Shown here: piece by piece, positions 35,150 to 44,526 of the stretch | Position numbering within the stretch: position 1 is the first letter of the stretch | Layout: each line of letters starts with the position of its first letter | Origin: an uncultured Aquimonas sp. | GTDB taxonomy: Bacteria > Pseudomonadota > Gammaproteobacteria > Xanthomonadales > Xanthomonadaceae | Length of the DNA stretch: 64,000 nt | Assembly (NCBI RefSeq): GCF_937888285.1 | Contig: NZ_CALART010000056.1 | Location: 108,051 to 172,050 of the forward strand | Direction of reading: 5' to 3' | Made by a program: the position numbers and the translations under genes | Notes under the pieces: generated by a model | What the model saw: only the letters and a program-made list of their open reading frames with translations | Database searches by the model: none | Told to the model about the DNA's origin: nothing

Positions 35150-36691
35150 ATGAGCGAACAGACGGGCACGAACCAAGGCGGCTTCATCGAGCGCTGGGCC
35201 AAGCGGATCCCCGACCCGATCCTGCTGTTCATGGCCTTCTTCGTGATCGCCTTCGTCGCCTCGGTGCTGCTCGGCGGCCACAGCTTCGAGAGCATGGGCG
35301 CCGGCGGCGAGCTGCAGACCTACAGCATCCGCAGCATGGCGGAGGCCGAGCAGGTGCGCTGGATCTTCGACAACGCCCTGCTGACCAACTGGCTGGGCTT
35401 CGGCGGCGGCGTGCTCGGCGTGATCCTGGTGGTGATCCTGGCGATCGGCATCGCCGAGCAGTCGGGCCTGCTGAGTGCGCTGATCAAGCGCATGGCCCTG
35501 CTCGTGCCGCAATCGCTGCTGCCGCTGCTGCTGGTGCTGCTGGGCATCCTGAGCTCGCTGGCCACCGATGCCGGCTATCTGATCCTGATCCCGCTGGCCG
35601 GCATGCTCTACGCCGGCATGGGCAAGAACCCGCTGATCGGCATGGCCGCGGCGTTTGCCGGTGTCTCTGCGGGCTTCTCGGCCAATCTGGTGCCGGGCAC
35701 GCCGATCGACGTGATCATCGGCGTCAACGCGCAGGCCTTTGCCGAAGCGCAGGGCGTACCCTTCGCCAATGCCGCGGGCGAGCCGCTGCAGGCGGCGACC
35801 ATGCACTACTGGTTCATCGCCACCTCAACCTTCGTACTGGCCGCCACCGGCGCCCTGGTCACGCGCTGGTTCGTGCAGCCCAGGCTGGAGCGGCAGTCCT
35901 TCGTGGTGCCGGCGGACCTTGGCCTCGGCGAGTTCGCGCTGTCGCCTGAGGAGCGCCGCGGCCTCGTCGGCGCGGGCATTGGCCTGCTGGTGGCTGCGGC
36001 GCTCATCGCAGGCCTGATCCTGGGCCCACTGGCCGCGTTCGAAAACGCCGAGGGTCGTCGCATCGTGCCCTACATGAACAACGTGATCCTGCTGATCTCG
36101 CTGTTCTTCGCCTGCGTCGGCCTGGGCTTCGGCATCGGCGCCGGCACCTTCAAGCGCGCCCAGGACGCGGTCAATGCGATGGTGAAGCAGATGAACACCA
36201 TCGGCTACATCCTGGTGCTGACGTTCTTCGCCTACAACTTCCTCGGTCTGCTCACCTACAGCGGGCTCGGCGCCTGGATCACCTACCTCGGCGGCCAGGC
36301 CCTGCTGGCGCTCAGCCTTGATGAGTCACCGGTGCTGCTTCTGATCGGCTTCGTGCTGGCCACCGCCACGATCAACCTGTTCATCGGCGGACTCACCTCG
36401 AAATGGATGCTGCTTGGGCCGATCTTCATTCCGATGCTGTACTTCGTCAGTCCGGAGATGACGCCGGACCTCGTCTCGGCCGCCTATCGCGTCGCCGACT
36501 CGGCCACCAATGTGGTCTCGCCGATGATGATGTACGCCGGCATCATCCTCGCCTTCATGCGCCGCTACCGGCCCGAGCTCAGCTTCGGCGAGATGCTGCT
36601 GATGATGGTCCCCTACTCGGCGGCTTTCCTGGTGGTCTGGACCACGCTGCTGGTGGGCTTCTACGTGTTCGGGATTCCGCTGGGGTTCTGA
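35150..36691 (+). CDS. AbgT-family transporter (p-aminobenzoyl-glutamate / sulfonamide export type)
   Basis: 513 residues, family-typical length, with about 11 hydrophobic segments. Signatures: RIPDPILLFMAFFVIAFVAS, the first re-entrant region DAGYLILIPLAGMLYAGMGK, AGVSAGFSANLVPGTPIDVI, and the second re-entrant region SATNVVSPMMMYAGIILAFM. AbgT proteins import p-aminobenzoyl-glutamate in E. coli; homologues such as MtrF and YdaH export sulfonamides by proton antiport. Which applies here cannot be told. The start is the ATG at 35150; the upstream open frame lacks family sequence. Confidence 0.93.
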   Translation: MSEQTGTNQGGFIERWAKRIPDPILLFMAFFVIAFVASVLLGGHSFESMGAGGELQTYSIRSMAEAEQVRWIFDNALLTNWLGFGGGVLGVILVVILAIGIAEQSGLLSALIKRMALLVPQSLLPLLLVLLGILSSLATDAGYLILIPLAGMLYAGMGKNPLIGMAAAFAGVSAGFSANLVPGTPIDVIIGVNAQAFAEAQGVPFANAAGEPLQAATMHYWFIATSTFVLAATGALVTRWFVQPRLERQSFVVPADLGLGEFALSPEERRGLVGAGIGLLVAAALIAGLILGPLAAFENAEGRRIVPYMNNVILLISLFFACVGLGFGIGAGTFKRAQDAVNAMVKQMNTIGYILVLTFFAYNFLGLLTYSGLGAWITYLGGQALLALSLDESPVLLLIGFVLATATINLFIGGLTSKWMLLGPIFIPMLYFVSPEMTPDLVSAAYRVADSATNVVSPMMMYAGIILAFMRRYRPELSFGEMLLMMVPYSAAFLVVWTTLLVGFYVFGIPLGF

Positions 36692-36837
36692 GGGCGCGTG
36701 CTACGCCAGCCCGAGTGCCATGAGCACCGGAGCCAGCATGCCGAGCAGGACCAGGGGCGTCAGCCGCGCGGTCGAGGTGTGCCGAGGTTCGCGAGTCGCA
36801 TGCTGCGTGCTGTGAGTGGTGAGGCAAGCGTGCAGCT

Positions 36838-36906
36838 CATGGTGGGCCAGGGCCCACCCTATGCGGGATCAGCCAGCGCTTCCACAGGGTGGGCCCTGGC
36901 CCACCG
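36838..36906. repeat. Inverted pair of REP-like palindromes
   Basis: Copies at 36838-36863 and 36883-36906 face each other 19 bp apart between the convergent AbgT and dehydrogenase genes. The core GGTGGGCCAGGGCCCACC is intact in both. Confidence 0.9.
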
Positions 36907-36926
36907 CAAGCCATACCCCCTGCCCC

Positions 36927-38201
36927 CTAGCCCTTCGGCGAATGCGCCAGCAGCGCCAACTGCAGCCGCCGCAGCGCCACGGCATAGGCCGCCATGCGCA
37001 GGCTGCTGTCGAGCTCGACCGCGGTGTCGGCCACCCGTCGCGCCGCATCATCGAGGGTGTCCTCCAGCCGCGAACGCACCGTCGTCGCGGACCAGCGATC
37101 GCGACTGCGGTTCTGCAGCCACTCGAAGTAGGACACGGTGACGCCACCTGCATTCGCGAGAATGTCCGGCACCACCTGCACGCCCCGTTTATCAAGGATG
37201 GCATCGGCCTCGGGCGTGGTCGGCCCATTGGCCAGCTCCAGCACCACTCGTGCGCGCACCTCGGCCGCATTGTCGGCGTGGATCTGGTTCTGCAGGGCGG
37301 CGGGAATCAGCAGGTCGCAATCGAGGCCGACCAGGGCCGCAGGGTCCTTGTAGCGCTTGACGCCCTTGCCCTCGAAGCCGCGTACGCTGCCGTGCTCGGC
37401 CTTGGCGCGGCGCACGTCCTCCAGCGGCAGGCCCTGGCGGCAGCTGACCGCACCGCGGGAGTCGGCGATGCCAACGATGCGATAGCCGGCCGCCTGCAGG
37501 TGGGTGGCGATCTCGCCACCGGCATTGCCGAAGCCGATGATGGCCACGCGCGTGTCCTCGGGCTTCAGATCGAGCCGCTGCGCCAGCGCGCAGAGCACGC
37601 GGAAGCCGCCGTAGCCGGTCGCCCCGCCGCGGCCCTCCGAGCCATGGAAGCCGACCGGCTTGCCGGTGACCACCGCCGGCTCGGGCTGGCCGATCAGCCG
37701 CGAATACTCATCCGCGATCCAGGCCATCTCGCGCGGGCCGGTCGACACATCGGGCGCTGGAATGTCGCGATCGGGGCCCAGCATCTGCCGGAAGGCCTGC
37801 ACCCAGGCGTGGGTCAGGCGCTGTCGCTCCATGTCGGAGAGCGCGTGCGGGTCGACGCAGACCGCGCCCTTGGCACCGCCGAAAGGCAGGTCGACCACGG
37901 CGCATTTGCAGGTCATCCATAGCGCCAACGCCATCACCTCGCGCAGATTGCTGTCGGCGTGGAAGCGCAGGCCGCCCTTGGTTGGCCCCAGCGCATCGCT
38001 GTAGCGACAGCGCCAGGCCTTGAACGCCGACAGGCTGCCGTCATCGCGACGCAGCAGCAGGTTGGCCGCCAGCGTCTCCTTCGGGTAATGCAACTGCGCC
38101 AGAACATCCTCCGGCGTGCCGATCCGCTTCGCCGCCTGCTGCACGCGGGCATAGGCCGCGTCGAACAGATCGGGCAGTGCAACATCCTCCGTGCGGGCCA
38201 T
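36927..38201 (-). CDS. Glu/Leu/Phe/Val dehydrogenase family, probably glutamate dehydrogenase
   Basis: 424 residues from the ATG at 38201, set by GAAGGA upstream. It interconverts glutamate and 2-oxoglutarate plus ammonia. Substrate-binding and catalytic lysines are in GPTKGGLRFH and VVDLPFGGAKGAV; the catalytic Asp region is DIPAPDVSTGPREMAWIADE. The Rossmann loop GFGNAGGEIA binds the nicotinamide cofactor. Further signatures: LIPAALQNQIHADNA, LANGPTTPEADAIL, ILANAGGVTVSYFEW. Length and motifs fit catabolic hexameric GDH better than leucine dehydrogenase (about 360 residues). Single gene. Confidence 0.93.
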   Translation of the reverse strand: MARTEDVALPDLFDAAYARVQQAAKRIGTPEDVLAQLHYPKETLAANLLLRRDDGSLSAFKAWRCRYSDALGPTKGGLRFHADSNLREVMALALWMTCKCAVVDLPFGGAKGAVCVDPHALSDMERQRLTHAWVQAFRQMLGPDRDIPAPDVSTGPREMAWIADEYSRLIGQPEPAVVTGKPVGFHGSEGRGGATGYGGFRVLCALAQRLDLKPEDTRVAIIGFGNAGGEIATHLQAAGYRIVGIADSRGAVSCRQGLPLEDVRRAKAEHGSVRGFEGKGVKRYKDPAALVGLDCDLLIPAALQNQIHADNAAEVRARVVLELANGPTTPEADAILDKRGVQVVPDILANAGGVTVSYFEWLQNRSRDRWSATTVRSRLEDTLDDAARRVADTAVELDSSLRMAAYAVALRRLQLALLAHSPKG

Positions 38202-38448
38202 GGACAGTCCTTCGGTCGGTTGAACTTCCCCAGAGTCTGCCAGCGCGGCTGGCAAGACGATGTGCCCAGCAGCATTTCACGGCGCGCCAGTGCCCCCTGC
38301 GAATGCGTTGGCGCGCGAGCCAGGCACGTGTGCAACCTGTGCGGCGCGCGGCAGGATCGCGGCATTCGCCACACTGCCGCGACAGCACGGCCTGTCGATC
38401 TTCGCCACTCGGCTTCGACAGAGACAGAGCCAACCGCCGGAAACGCCC

Positions 38449-39111
38449 ATGCCGACCGCCTTGCCCCGCCTCTACGCCCACCCCTTCTCGTCCTACTTCC
38501 AGAAGGTGCTGATCGCGCTGTACGAGAACGCCACCGCCTTCGACTACCGTCATCTGGAAGATCCCCAAGCCAAGGCCGAGTTCGATGCGCTATGGCCGAT
38601 TGGCCGCTTTCCGATCCTCGTTGACGGCGATCGCGTGGTGATGGAAGCGAGCTGCGTGATCGAGCATCTGCAGATCCATCATCCCGGACCGGTCAGGCTG
38701 ATTCCCTCCGATCCGGCCGCTGCACTCGAGGTGCGCATGCTGGATCGTCTGTTCGACAACTACATCTCGACGCCGCAGCAGAAGGTGGTGTTCGACCGCC
38801 TCTGTGCGGAAGTCGACCGCGATCCACACGGCGTCCGGCAGGCGCGACGCATGCTGGAAACCGCTTATGCCTGGCTGGATACCCGATTGGCTGGGCGCAC
38901 GTGGGCGGCGGGCGAGGACTTCAGCCTCGCCGACTGCGCGGCAGCCCCCTTTCTGTTCTACGCCGACTGGACCCACCCGATCGAGCCAGGCTTCGCCACC
39001 CTGCGCGCCTATCGCGAGCGCCTGCTGGCGCGACCTTCATTCAAGCGCGCGGTCGACGAGGCTCGCCCGTACCGGAGTTACTTTCCGCTGGGCGCGCCGG
39101 ATCGTGATTGA
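38449..39111 (+). CDS. Glutathione S-transferase family protein
   Basis: 220 residues. The N-terminal thioredoxin-like fold is LYAHPFSSYFQKVLIALYEN, with cis-Pro segment IGRFPILVDGDRVVMEASCV and glutathione-contacting EASCVIEHL. The helical C-terminal domain contains the conserved FSLADCAAAPFLFY. Predicted cytosolic detoxification enzyme; substrate unknown. Divergent from the dehydrogenase with a 247-bp gap. Confidence 0.92.
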   Translation: MPTALPRLYAHPFSSYFQKVLIALYENATAFDYRHLEDPQAKAEFDALWPIGRFPILVDGDRVVMEASCVIEHLQIHHPGPVRLIPSDPAAALEVRMLDRLFDNYISTPQQKVVFDRLCAEVDRDPHGVRQARRMLETAYAWLDTRLAGRTWAAGEDFSLADCAAAPFLFYADWTHPIEPGFATLRAYRERLLARPSFKRAVDEARPYRSYFPLGAPDRD

Positions 39112-39149
39112 AGCCGGAATGGACGCCACGACAGCCCCAGCCGCCCCGC

Positions 39150-39659
39150 CTACTCGCGCGACATCGCCACCAGCCGCGCGACCGTGTTCATGTTGCGCGC
39201 CGTGCCTGCCTGCGCGGCGGGCAGCTTGAAGCGCGACTGGGCCATGCCTGCGCCGTAGTGGATGTAGAGCTCGCGCACGCCGGCCACGACCTCCTCGCCA
39301 TCGGGGGCGAACAGGCCCACGCGGTAGTCGGGCGTCGGCGGCGCATCCAGGAACACGGTGACTGTCCGATTCGGCGCGCAGTCTGGAAACGGGTTGGCGG
39401 CCAGCACCGCGGCCAGCTCGCTGGCGCTGCGCACCATCACCGCCACCGGCTTGCCGGCATAGCGCGCCAGCGCCTGCTCCAGCGTGGCCTTGACCTCCGC
39501 TGCGCTGCGCTCGCTCTCGAACACCAGGTTGCCGCTGGCGATGTAGGTGCGGACGCGGGCGAATCCTGCGGCCTGCGCCATCGCGACCAGATCGGCCATC
39601 GGCAGGCGGCCGGTGCCACCGACATTCACCGCCCGCAGCAGGCCGATGAACACCGTCAC
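39150..39659 (-). CDS. DUF1697 family protein
   Basis: 169 residues, GTG start at 39659. Family signatures: FIGLLRAVNVGGTGRLPMAD, RTYIASGNLVFES, ANPFPDCAPNRTVTVFLDA, and the C-terminal MAQSRFKLPAAQAGTARNM-N-T. DUF1697 proteins are small cytosolic proteins of unknown function. It is convergent with the GST gene. Confidence 0.9.
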   Translation of the reverse strand: MTVFIGLLRAVNVGGTGRLPMADLVAMAQAAGFARVRTYIASGNLVFESERSAAEVKATLEQALARYAGKPVAVMVRSASELAAVLAANPFPDCAPNRTVTVFLDAPPTPDYRVGLFAPDGEEVVAGVRELYIHYGAGMAQSRFKLPAAQAGTARNMNTVARLVAMSRE

Positions 39660-39747
39660 GCGCTGGCCCGAACTGCGCGCGCGACGGTCGCGCGCCGAGG
39701 CAGCCGCGCAAGATCGAGCCTCAACAATCCGGGTCGCAGTGCGCGCC

Positions 39748-40116
39748 TCACGGTGCGTCGTTCACCCGCGTCGCGTTCCAGTTGAACAGGAAGTCGCGGT
39801 GCTCGGCCCAGGTCTGGCCCACGGCCTCGTCGCCGACCAGGCAGACCGCGCTGTGGTACGGCCCCGCCCCGTCGGTGGTGCGAAAGCTCGCGCACAGCCG
39901 ACCGCGGTCCAGCTTCCAGCGGCCAGCCTGGATCTCGCTGTTGTAGAAGCTGCCCTCGACCGTGCCGTCTTCATTGAGGCTGAGCTGCATCGGCTGGGTG
40001 TAGACCTGGCCGGGCTCGCTGGCCAGATCCACGCTCCAGTTGCCGCTCAGGTCATCATCGGCAGAGGCGGCCACGGCAGCGCACAGACACAGCAGCAAAA
40101 CGCAGGAACGCAGCAT
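39748..40116 (-). CDS. Small secreted protein, unknown function
   Basis: 122 residues with a clear signal peptide (MLRSCVLLLCLCAAVAASA). The mature part DDLSGNWSVDL..GTVEGSFYNSEIQAGRW reads like a small beta-barrel, a G-x-W start as in lipocalin-like periplasmic proteins, and contains two cysteines. No specific family recognised. It lies 75 bp downstream of the AraC-type regulator on the same strand. Confidence 0.75.
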   Translation of the reverse strand: MLRSCVLLLCLCAAVAASADDDLSGNWSVDLASEPGQVYTQPMQLSLNEDGTVEGSFYNSEIQAGRWKLDRGRLCASFRTTDGAGPYHSAVCLVGDEAVGQTWAEHRDFLFNWNATRVNDAP

Positions 40117-40191
40117 GGGGCGGATCTCCTCGGGACAGTGGGCCAGCGGTCAGGGGGGAAGCGGTCTGGGGACTCGGGCAGTGCGTGATAC

Positions 40192-41277
40192 TCAGGACTC
40201 GGACGACAGCGTGGCGCCGGCGGGCAACTCGCCGCCCATCGAGCGCAGACTTTGCGCGCGCCACGCGCTCGGGGTGCAGCCGGTCGCCGCCTTGAAGGCG
40301 CGGTTGAAGGGCCCCAGGGAACCGAAGCCCGCGTCGAGGCTGATGTCGAGCACGCTGCGTCGCGGCTGTTCGCGCAGCAGGCGGCAGGCATGCTCGATGC
40401 GATAGCGATTGACCCACTGGCTGAAGTTCGGCGCGCCCAGCACCTGCCTGATGACGCGACTGACCCGATGCTCCCTGCTGCCGACGTGCTCGGCGAGCTC
40501 CGCCACCTTGAGTTCAGGCTGACGGTACAGGCGGTCCACCTCGAGCGCACGCACCAGGGCCGCCGCCAGCGCCCGGCCATCGGGGCTGGCCGCCTCGGAA
40601 GCCTCGGCGTCGACGGGCTGGGCGGCCGCATCTGCGGGCAGCGCGCGACGCCGCAGCTCCAGCGCCACATGCGTGAAGACCAGGATGGACAGCGCGCAGC
40701 CCAGCACCACCAGGCGATGCGGCCCAGCCCAGCCGAAGTCGACATCGGCGACCGCGCCGGACAGCGTCGCCAGCAGCACGCAGCCGCCGTACACGACGAT
40801 GAAGCCTCGCCTGAGCAGACGTTCGCGAGCATCCGCTTGCCGATAGCCGCGCAGCGCCTCGACCAGGGCCAGCACCAGCACCGTCGAGCTCGCCAGCGTC
40901 AGCAATGCGCCGAGCGCGCTCAAAGCAACACCGTCCATGCCGGCGGCCTTCAGCGCATGACAGGCGACGATCAGCAGGGCGATGCCGGCGGCCGCCGCGA
41001 CTTCGGCCGGACCCACGCCCGCCTCGCCCCGGAACAGCGCGCGCGACACCAGCCAGTAGGCATTGCAGGTGGCGCAGCCGCCCACCGCCAAGGCCAGCAG
41101 CGCCCAGCCGGGGGCGGAGGGCCAGGCCGGCGCCAGCACGCTGAGCGCCAGCGAGCCGCAGAACAGCGCGAACAGCAGCTCGGCTGCGCTCTTGCGCGGA
41201 CGCCTCAGCAACACCAGCACCGAGGCCAGGGCCAGGGCGACCACCACGCCAGTCAGGGCCTGCTCGACGAGATCCAT
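40192..41277 (-). CDS. AraC-family regulator with N-terminal membrane domain
   Basis: 361 residues from the ATG at 41277, preceded by GGAG; a start nine codons upstream is possible. The first about 215 residues carry six or seven hydrophobic segments. The C-terminal AraC domain (about 255-345) has both helix-turn-helix units: LKVAELAEHVGSREHRVSRV and SVLDISLDAGFGSLGPFNRA followed by FKAATGCTPSAWR. It is probably a membrane-bound sensor and transcription factor in one chain. It is divergent from the DUF2306 gene at 41466, its most likely target. Confidence 0.92.
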   Translation of the reverse strand: MDLVEQALTGVVVALALASVLVLLRRPRKSAAELLFALFCGSLALSVLAPAWPSAPGWALLALAVGGCATCNAYWLVSRALFRGEAGVGPAEVAAAAGIALLIVACHALKAAGMDGVALSALGALLTLASSTVLVLALVEALRGYRQADARERLLRRGFIVVYGGCVLLATLSGAVADVDFGWAGPHRLVVLGCALSILVFTHVALELRRRALPADAAAQPVDAEASEAASPDGRALAAALVRALEVDRLYRQPELKVAELAEHVGSREHRVSRVIRQVLGAPNFSQWVNRYRIEHACRLLREQPRRSVLDISLDAGFGSLGPFNRAFKAATGCTPSAWRAQSLRSMGGELPAGATLSSES

Positions 41278-41465
41278 GTCCGCGCTCCGAATTCCGTTGG
41301 CCAAAGCCTGGGCAGCGCGGGCGCAGTTGGCAAGTGCGCTCAGCTGAATGGCAAGCCTGCGGACGCTGGCCGCATTGCGATCCGACCGGTCGATTCGCGA
41401 ATCGGTAGGACGCGCGCGAGCGGATCGGCAAGGGTGGTGCCCATCGACACCCGACGGAGACCTGC

Positions 41466-42263
41466 ATGTCGCTCGCCCCGATACCTGGCCATCGCGCCCT
41501 GTCCCGCGCCGCCGCGCTGTGGTTCCTCGGCGCCGCCGCCGGGCAGGCGGCGTTTGCCGCCTTCATCTTCGCCTTCGTGCTGCCGCGGCTCGCCGCTGGC
41601 GACCTGCCCGGTCTGAACGACAAGCCGCATCTGACCGGCTACCAGCCCGGCGACACGCTGGGAAACGCCCAGCTCATCGCCCACCTGCTGCTGGGCGCGC
41701 TGATGACCCTGTCCGGCCTGCTGCAGCTGCTGCCGGCAATCCGCCAGCGCTGGCCCTGGCTGCATCGCTGGAACGGCCGGCTATTCCTGCTCAGCGCCTT
41801 GATCGTCACCCTCAGCGGCTTCTACCTGACCTGGATCCGCGGCTCGCAGCTCAACCTCGGCAGCGCGCTGTCGACCAGCGCCAACGGCGTGTTGATCCTG
41901 CTGGCGCTTGCCCTGACCTGGCGCGCCGCGCGACGGCGCGACTTCGCCTCCCACCGCCGCCACGCCCTGCGCGCTTTCCTGCTGGTCAACGGCGTGTGGT
42001 TCCTGCGGCTCGGCATGGTGCTGGCCGGCATGCTGCTGGCGGCCACGGGGCGCCGACTGGAGGTGGACGGCCCCGTCTTCCTCGCGGTCAGCGTGCTGAG
42101 CTGGCTGCTGCCGCTGGGTGTGCTTGAGCTCTACTTCGCCGCCCAGCGCGCGCCGCGCGCGATCCATCGATACGCGGTCGCCGCCGTGCTCGGTCTTGCC
42201 GCCGCGCTCACCGCCGCGGGCGGGCTCGCCGCCTGGCTGTTCCTGTGGGCGCCGCGGCTGTAG
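41466..42263 (+). CDS. DUF2306 family membrane protein
   Basis: 265 residues with seven or eight hydrophobic segments. The conserved histidine-rich family segments are present: NAQLIAHLLLGALMTLSGLL with WPWLHRWNGRLFLLSALIVT, and FASHRRHALRAFLLVNGVWF. DUF2306 proteins are four-helix-like inner-membrane proteins of unknown function, possibly haem binding given the histidines. Divergent from the membrane-bound AraC regulator across 188 bp, suggesting control by it. Confidence 0.85.
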   Translation: MSLAPIPGHRALSRAAALWFLGAAAGQAAFAAFIFAFVLPRLAAGDLPGLNDKPHLTGYQPGDTLGNAQLIAHLLLGALMTLSGLLQLLPAIRQRWPWLHRWNGRLFLLSALIVTLSGFYLTWIRGSQLNLGSALSTSANGVLILLALALTWRAARRRDFASHRRHALRAFLLVNGVWFLRLGMVLAGMLLAATGRRLEVDGPVFLAVSVLSWLLPLGVLELYFAAQRAPRAIHRYAVAAVLGLAAALTAAGGLAAWLFLWAPRL

Positions 42264-42305
42264 CGAGCCCGGCCCCTCTCGAGAAACAGAACGCTTGCGA
42301 CCCCA

Positions 42306-42440
42306 TTGATCGTCGCCCCCACGTAGGTGGGGGCCCAGTGTCGCTTGCCGCAGTCGCACGAGTCCTGGATCCCCACATGCGCGGGGATGACGCCCCCATG
42401 TTTCTTCGAGAACACCCGCCCCGCGACGCGAGGCTGAGAG
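42306..42440. repeat. Composite interspersed repeat, copy 2
   Basis: Same order as at 26.5 kb: CGTCGCCCCC..GGGGGCCCAG palindrome (about 42312-42342), a GCAGTCGCACGAGTC spacer, CTGGATCCCC..GGGGATGACG palindrome (42364-42392), then TTCGAGAACACCCG (42405-42418) and a GCTGAGAGGCTC tail. It fills the gap between DUF2306 and the CSLREA gene. Confidence 0.75.
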
Positions 42441-42571
42441 GCTCTCAGGGTTCTGCAAGTGACACGCGACCGGCGGGCCGCAGCATGCACCACGACCGCC
42501 TTCGGCTCGCCTGGCCCCTGTTCGCGGCATTCGCCGTTCCCTGAACTGCCATCCACTTCAGGAGAACTTCG

Positions 42572-44203
42572 ATGCGCATCGCCGCCGCCCTGCTGGGCCT
42601 CGTCTGCAGCACCCACGCGTTCGCCGCCACCTTCGTCGTCACCCGCACCGATGACCCGGTGCCCGGCGCCTGCCTGCGCACCGACTGCTCCCTGCGCGAA
42701 GCCATCAATGCCGCCAATGCGCGCGCCGGGCGCGACACCGTCCAGCTGGGCGCCGCCACCTATCTGCTGAGCCGGTCGGGCGCCGACGGCGGCTTTACGA
42801 GCGACAGCGGTCCGCTGTGGGTGCAGGACGATGTCGACATCGTCGGCGTGGGGCGGACCAGGACCCGCATCCGCTGGACCCACCTGCTGCTGCGTGATGC
42901 CGATGACGCCGTGCTGGCGTTCTGGAGTGCGTCTCCGACGCCGCTGGACGCCCGCGTCAGCGACCTCGCCATTTCGCATGGCCGCGGCGATTCGGGCGGC
43001 TGCGTGCAGTTTGCGAAGTCCGCCTCGCGCTACGCCATGCAGCGCGTCGACGTCGAACACTGCAGGGCGATCGAAGGCGGCGGCCTGTCGGTGCTGGGTT
43101 CCGAGCTCATGCTCACCGACGTCGAAGTGCGCGACAACGTCGCGACCTATGACGGCGGCGGCATCAAGCTTCACTACGACGCCATCCTGCGTGGCGGCGA
43201 TCTCGCCATCCACGGCAACCGGGCAGGCCGTGACGGCGGCGGCCTCATCGCCAAACAGATGATGCTGATTGGCCCCGCCAACACGATGGTGATCGCCGAG
43301 GGCGGCATGAAGATCGCCGCCAACGAGGCGGGGCGCAACGGCGGCGGTGTCGCCGTGACGGGCGACATGGGCCTGTCGATCTTCGGCAACCACCAGCTGC
43401 GGATTGCCCAGAACACAGCGGCCGCAGAAGGCGGCGGCCTGTGGCGCGGGCCGCGCTTCGTGGCCGTGCAGCAGCAGCCGCTGCTGGTCTGGAACACGCA
43501 GGTGGAGGGCAATCTCGCCTACAGCGGCGGCGGCATCGCCGCGCAGGGGCGACTGCAGCTGTCCGGCGTCGAGGTGCGCGACAACACCACCTCAGGCGGC
43601 GACGGCGGCGGGGTGTTCATGGCCGAACTCACCGGCGAGGCGGCGATCCTGGCCAGCAGCTTCACCGGCAACGTGGCGCGACAGGGCGGCGGCATCCACG
43701 CGCGCTGCCATTCCGTGGGCCTGCAGAACGTGTCCCTGCAGGGCAATCAGGCGATCGATGGCGCCGCTGCGTGGCTGCCCGGCACCGCCTTTCTGACCCA
43801 CGTCACCGTCAACGCGCACGCCGGCAGGGCCCTGCGCTTCCCCTACGACACGGCCTGTGCCTCGATCAACCAGTTCGCGCGGATCGAGAACAGCCTGGTG
43901 CTGTCCAGCTGTGTCAGCGGCCACGGCGCAGTGACCTCCGGCGGCGGCAACCAGTTCGGCCCTTCGGCATCGGCCTGCCCGCGACTGGCCGGCGTCGACC
44001 AGCTGCAGGCCAGCGACGCCGTGTTCGGCCTTTCGCTCGGCAGCTTCGGCGGTGAATTCACCGTCACCGGTTGGAACAGCGACGGCATGCCGCGGCCGCA
44101 GCGCGACTTCATCCCCGCCAGCAGCGGCACCTGCCTCGCCAGCGATGTGCGCGGCGCGACGCGCAGCGATGGCGCCTGCGATGCGGGGGCCTTCGAGCAG
44201 TAG
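42572..44203 (+). CDS. Secreted CSLREA-domain right-handed beta-helix protein
   Basis: 543 residues. Signal peptide MRIAAALLGLVCSTHAFA; the CSLREA motif at residues 39-44 (CSLREAINAANA) opens the domain that gives the family its name. The body is a repetitive beta-helix with recurring GGG[LIV] turns (EGGGLSV, DGGGIK, NGGGVAV, SGGGIAA, GDGGGVF, QGGGIHA), as in polymorphic outer-membrane proteins. The C-terminus DGACDAGAFEQ is family typical. Such proteins are surface or extracellular; no enzyme residues are evident. AGGAGAACTT upstream of the ATG is a good ribosome site. Confidence 0.9.
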   Translation: MRIAAALLGLVCSTHAFAATFVVTRTDDPVPGACLRTDCSLREAINAANARAGRDTVQLGAATYLLSRSGADGGFTSDSGPLWVQDDVDIVGVGRTRTRIRWTHLLLRDADDAVLAFWSASPTPLDARVSDLAISHGRGDSGGCVQFAKSASRYAMQRVDVEHCRAIEGGGLSVLGSELMLTDVEVRDNVATYDGGGIKLHYDAILRGGDLAIHGNRAGRDGGGLIAKQMMLIGPANTMVIAEGGMKIAANEAGRNGGGVAVTGDMGLSIFGNHQLRIAQNTAAAEGGGLWRGPRFVAVQQQPLLVWNTQVEGNLAYSGGGIAAQGRLQLSGVEVRDNTTSGGDGGGVFMAELTGEAAILASSFTGNVARQGGGIHARCHSVGLQNVSLQGNQAIDGAAAWLPGTAFLTHVTVNAHAGRALRFPYDTACASINQFARIENSLVLSSCVSGHGAVTSGGGNQFGPSASACPRLAGVDQLQASDAVFGLSLGSFGGEFTVTGWNSDGMPRPQRDFIPASSGTCLASDVRGATRSDGACDAGAFEQ

Positions 44204-44526
44204 GGCCACAGCGCCGCCGCGCTCGCTCGCCAGACGCGCGAGCCGCGCACGCACAGCTTCAGGCCGGTCGACCCGTCGCCACCGTCCTTGCGGCGGCGGA
44301 TCGCAGAGCGAGATCTGGGCCTCGGCCCGACGGACGCGATGTTCACGCAGACCAAGGTGCAGTCGCCACTCAGCTCGCAGCAGGTCGCGGTGTTCATGGC
44401 GGTGCCGGGCCCGTTGACGAGTACGGCGCTGCCGGCTCATGCGCCGCCATGCTGGCCCCCGTTACCCCACATGCCATTCAGGCGGGATGAGTCGCCACCC
44501 GGACGAAGCCGGCCCCACCGCGCGCG
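44204..44526. other. Intergenic stretch without recognised features
   Basis: 323 bp between the convergent CSLREA and PhzF genes. A minus-strand stretch near 44280-44400 (MNTATCCELSGDC...) is open but has no ribosome site or family match. No repeat or clear terminator. Confidence 0.5.
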
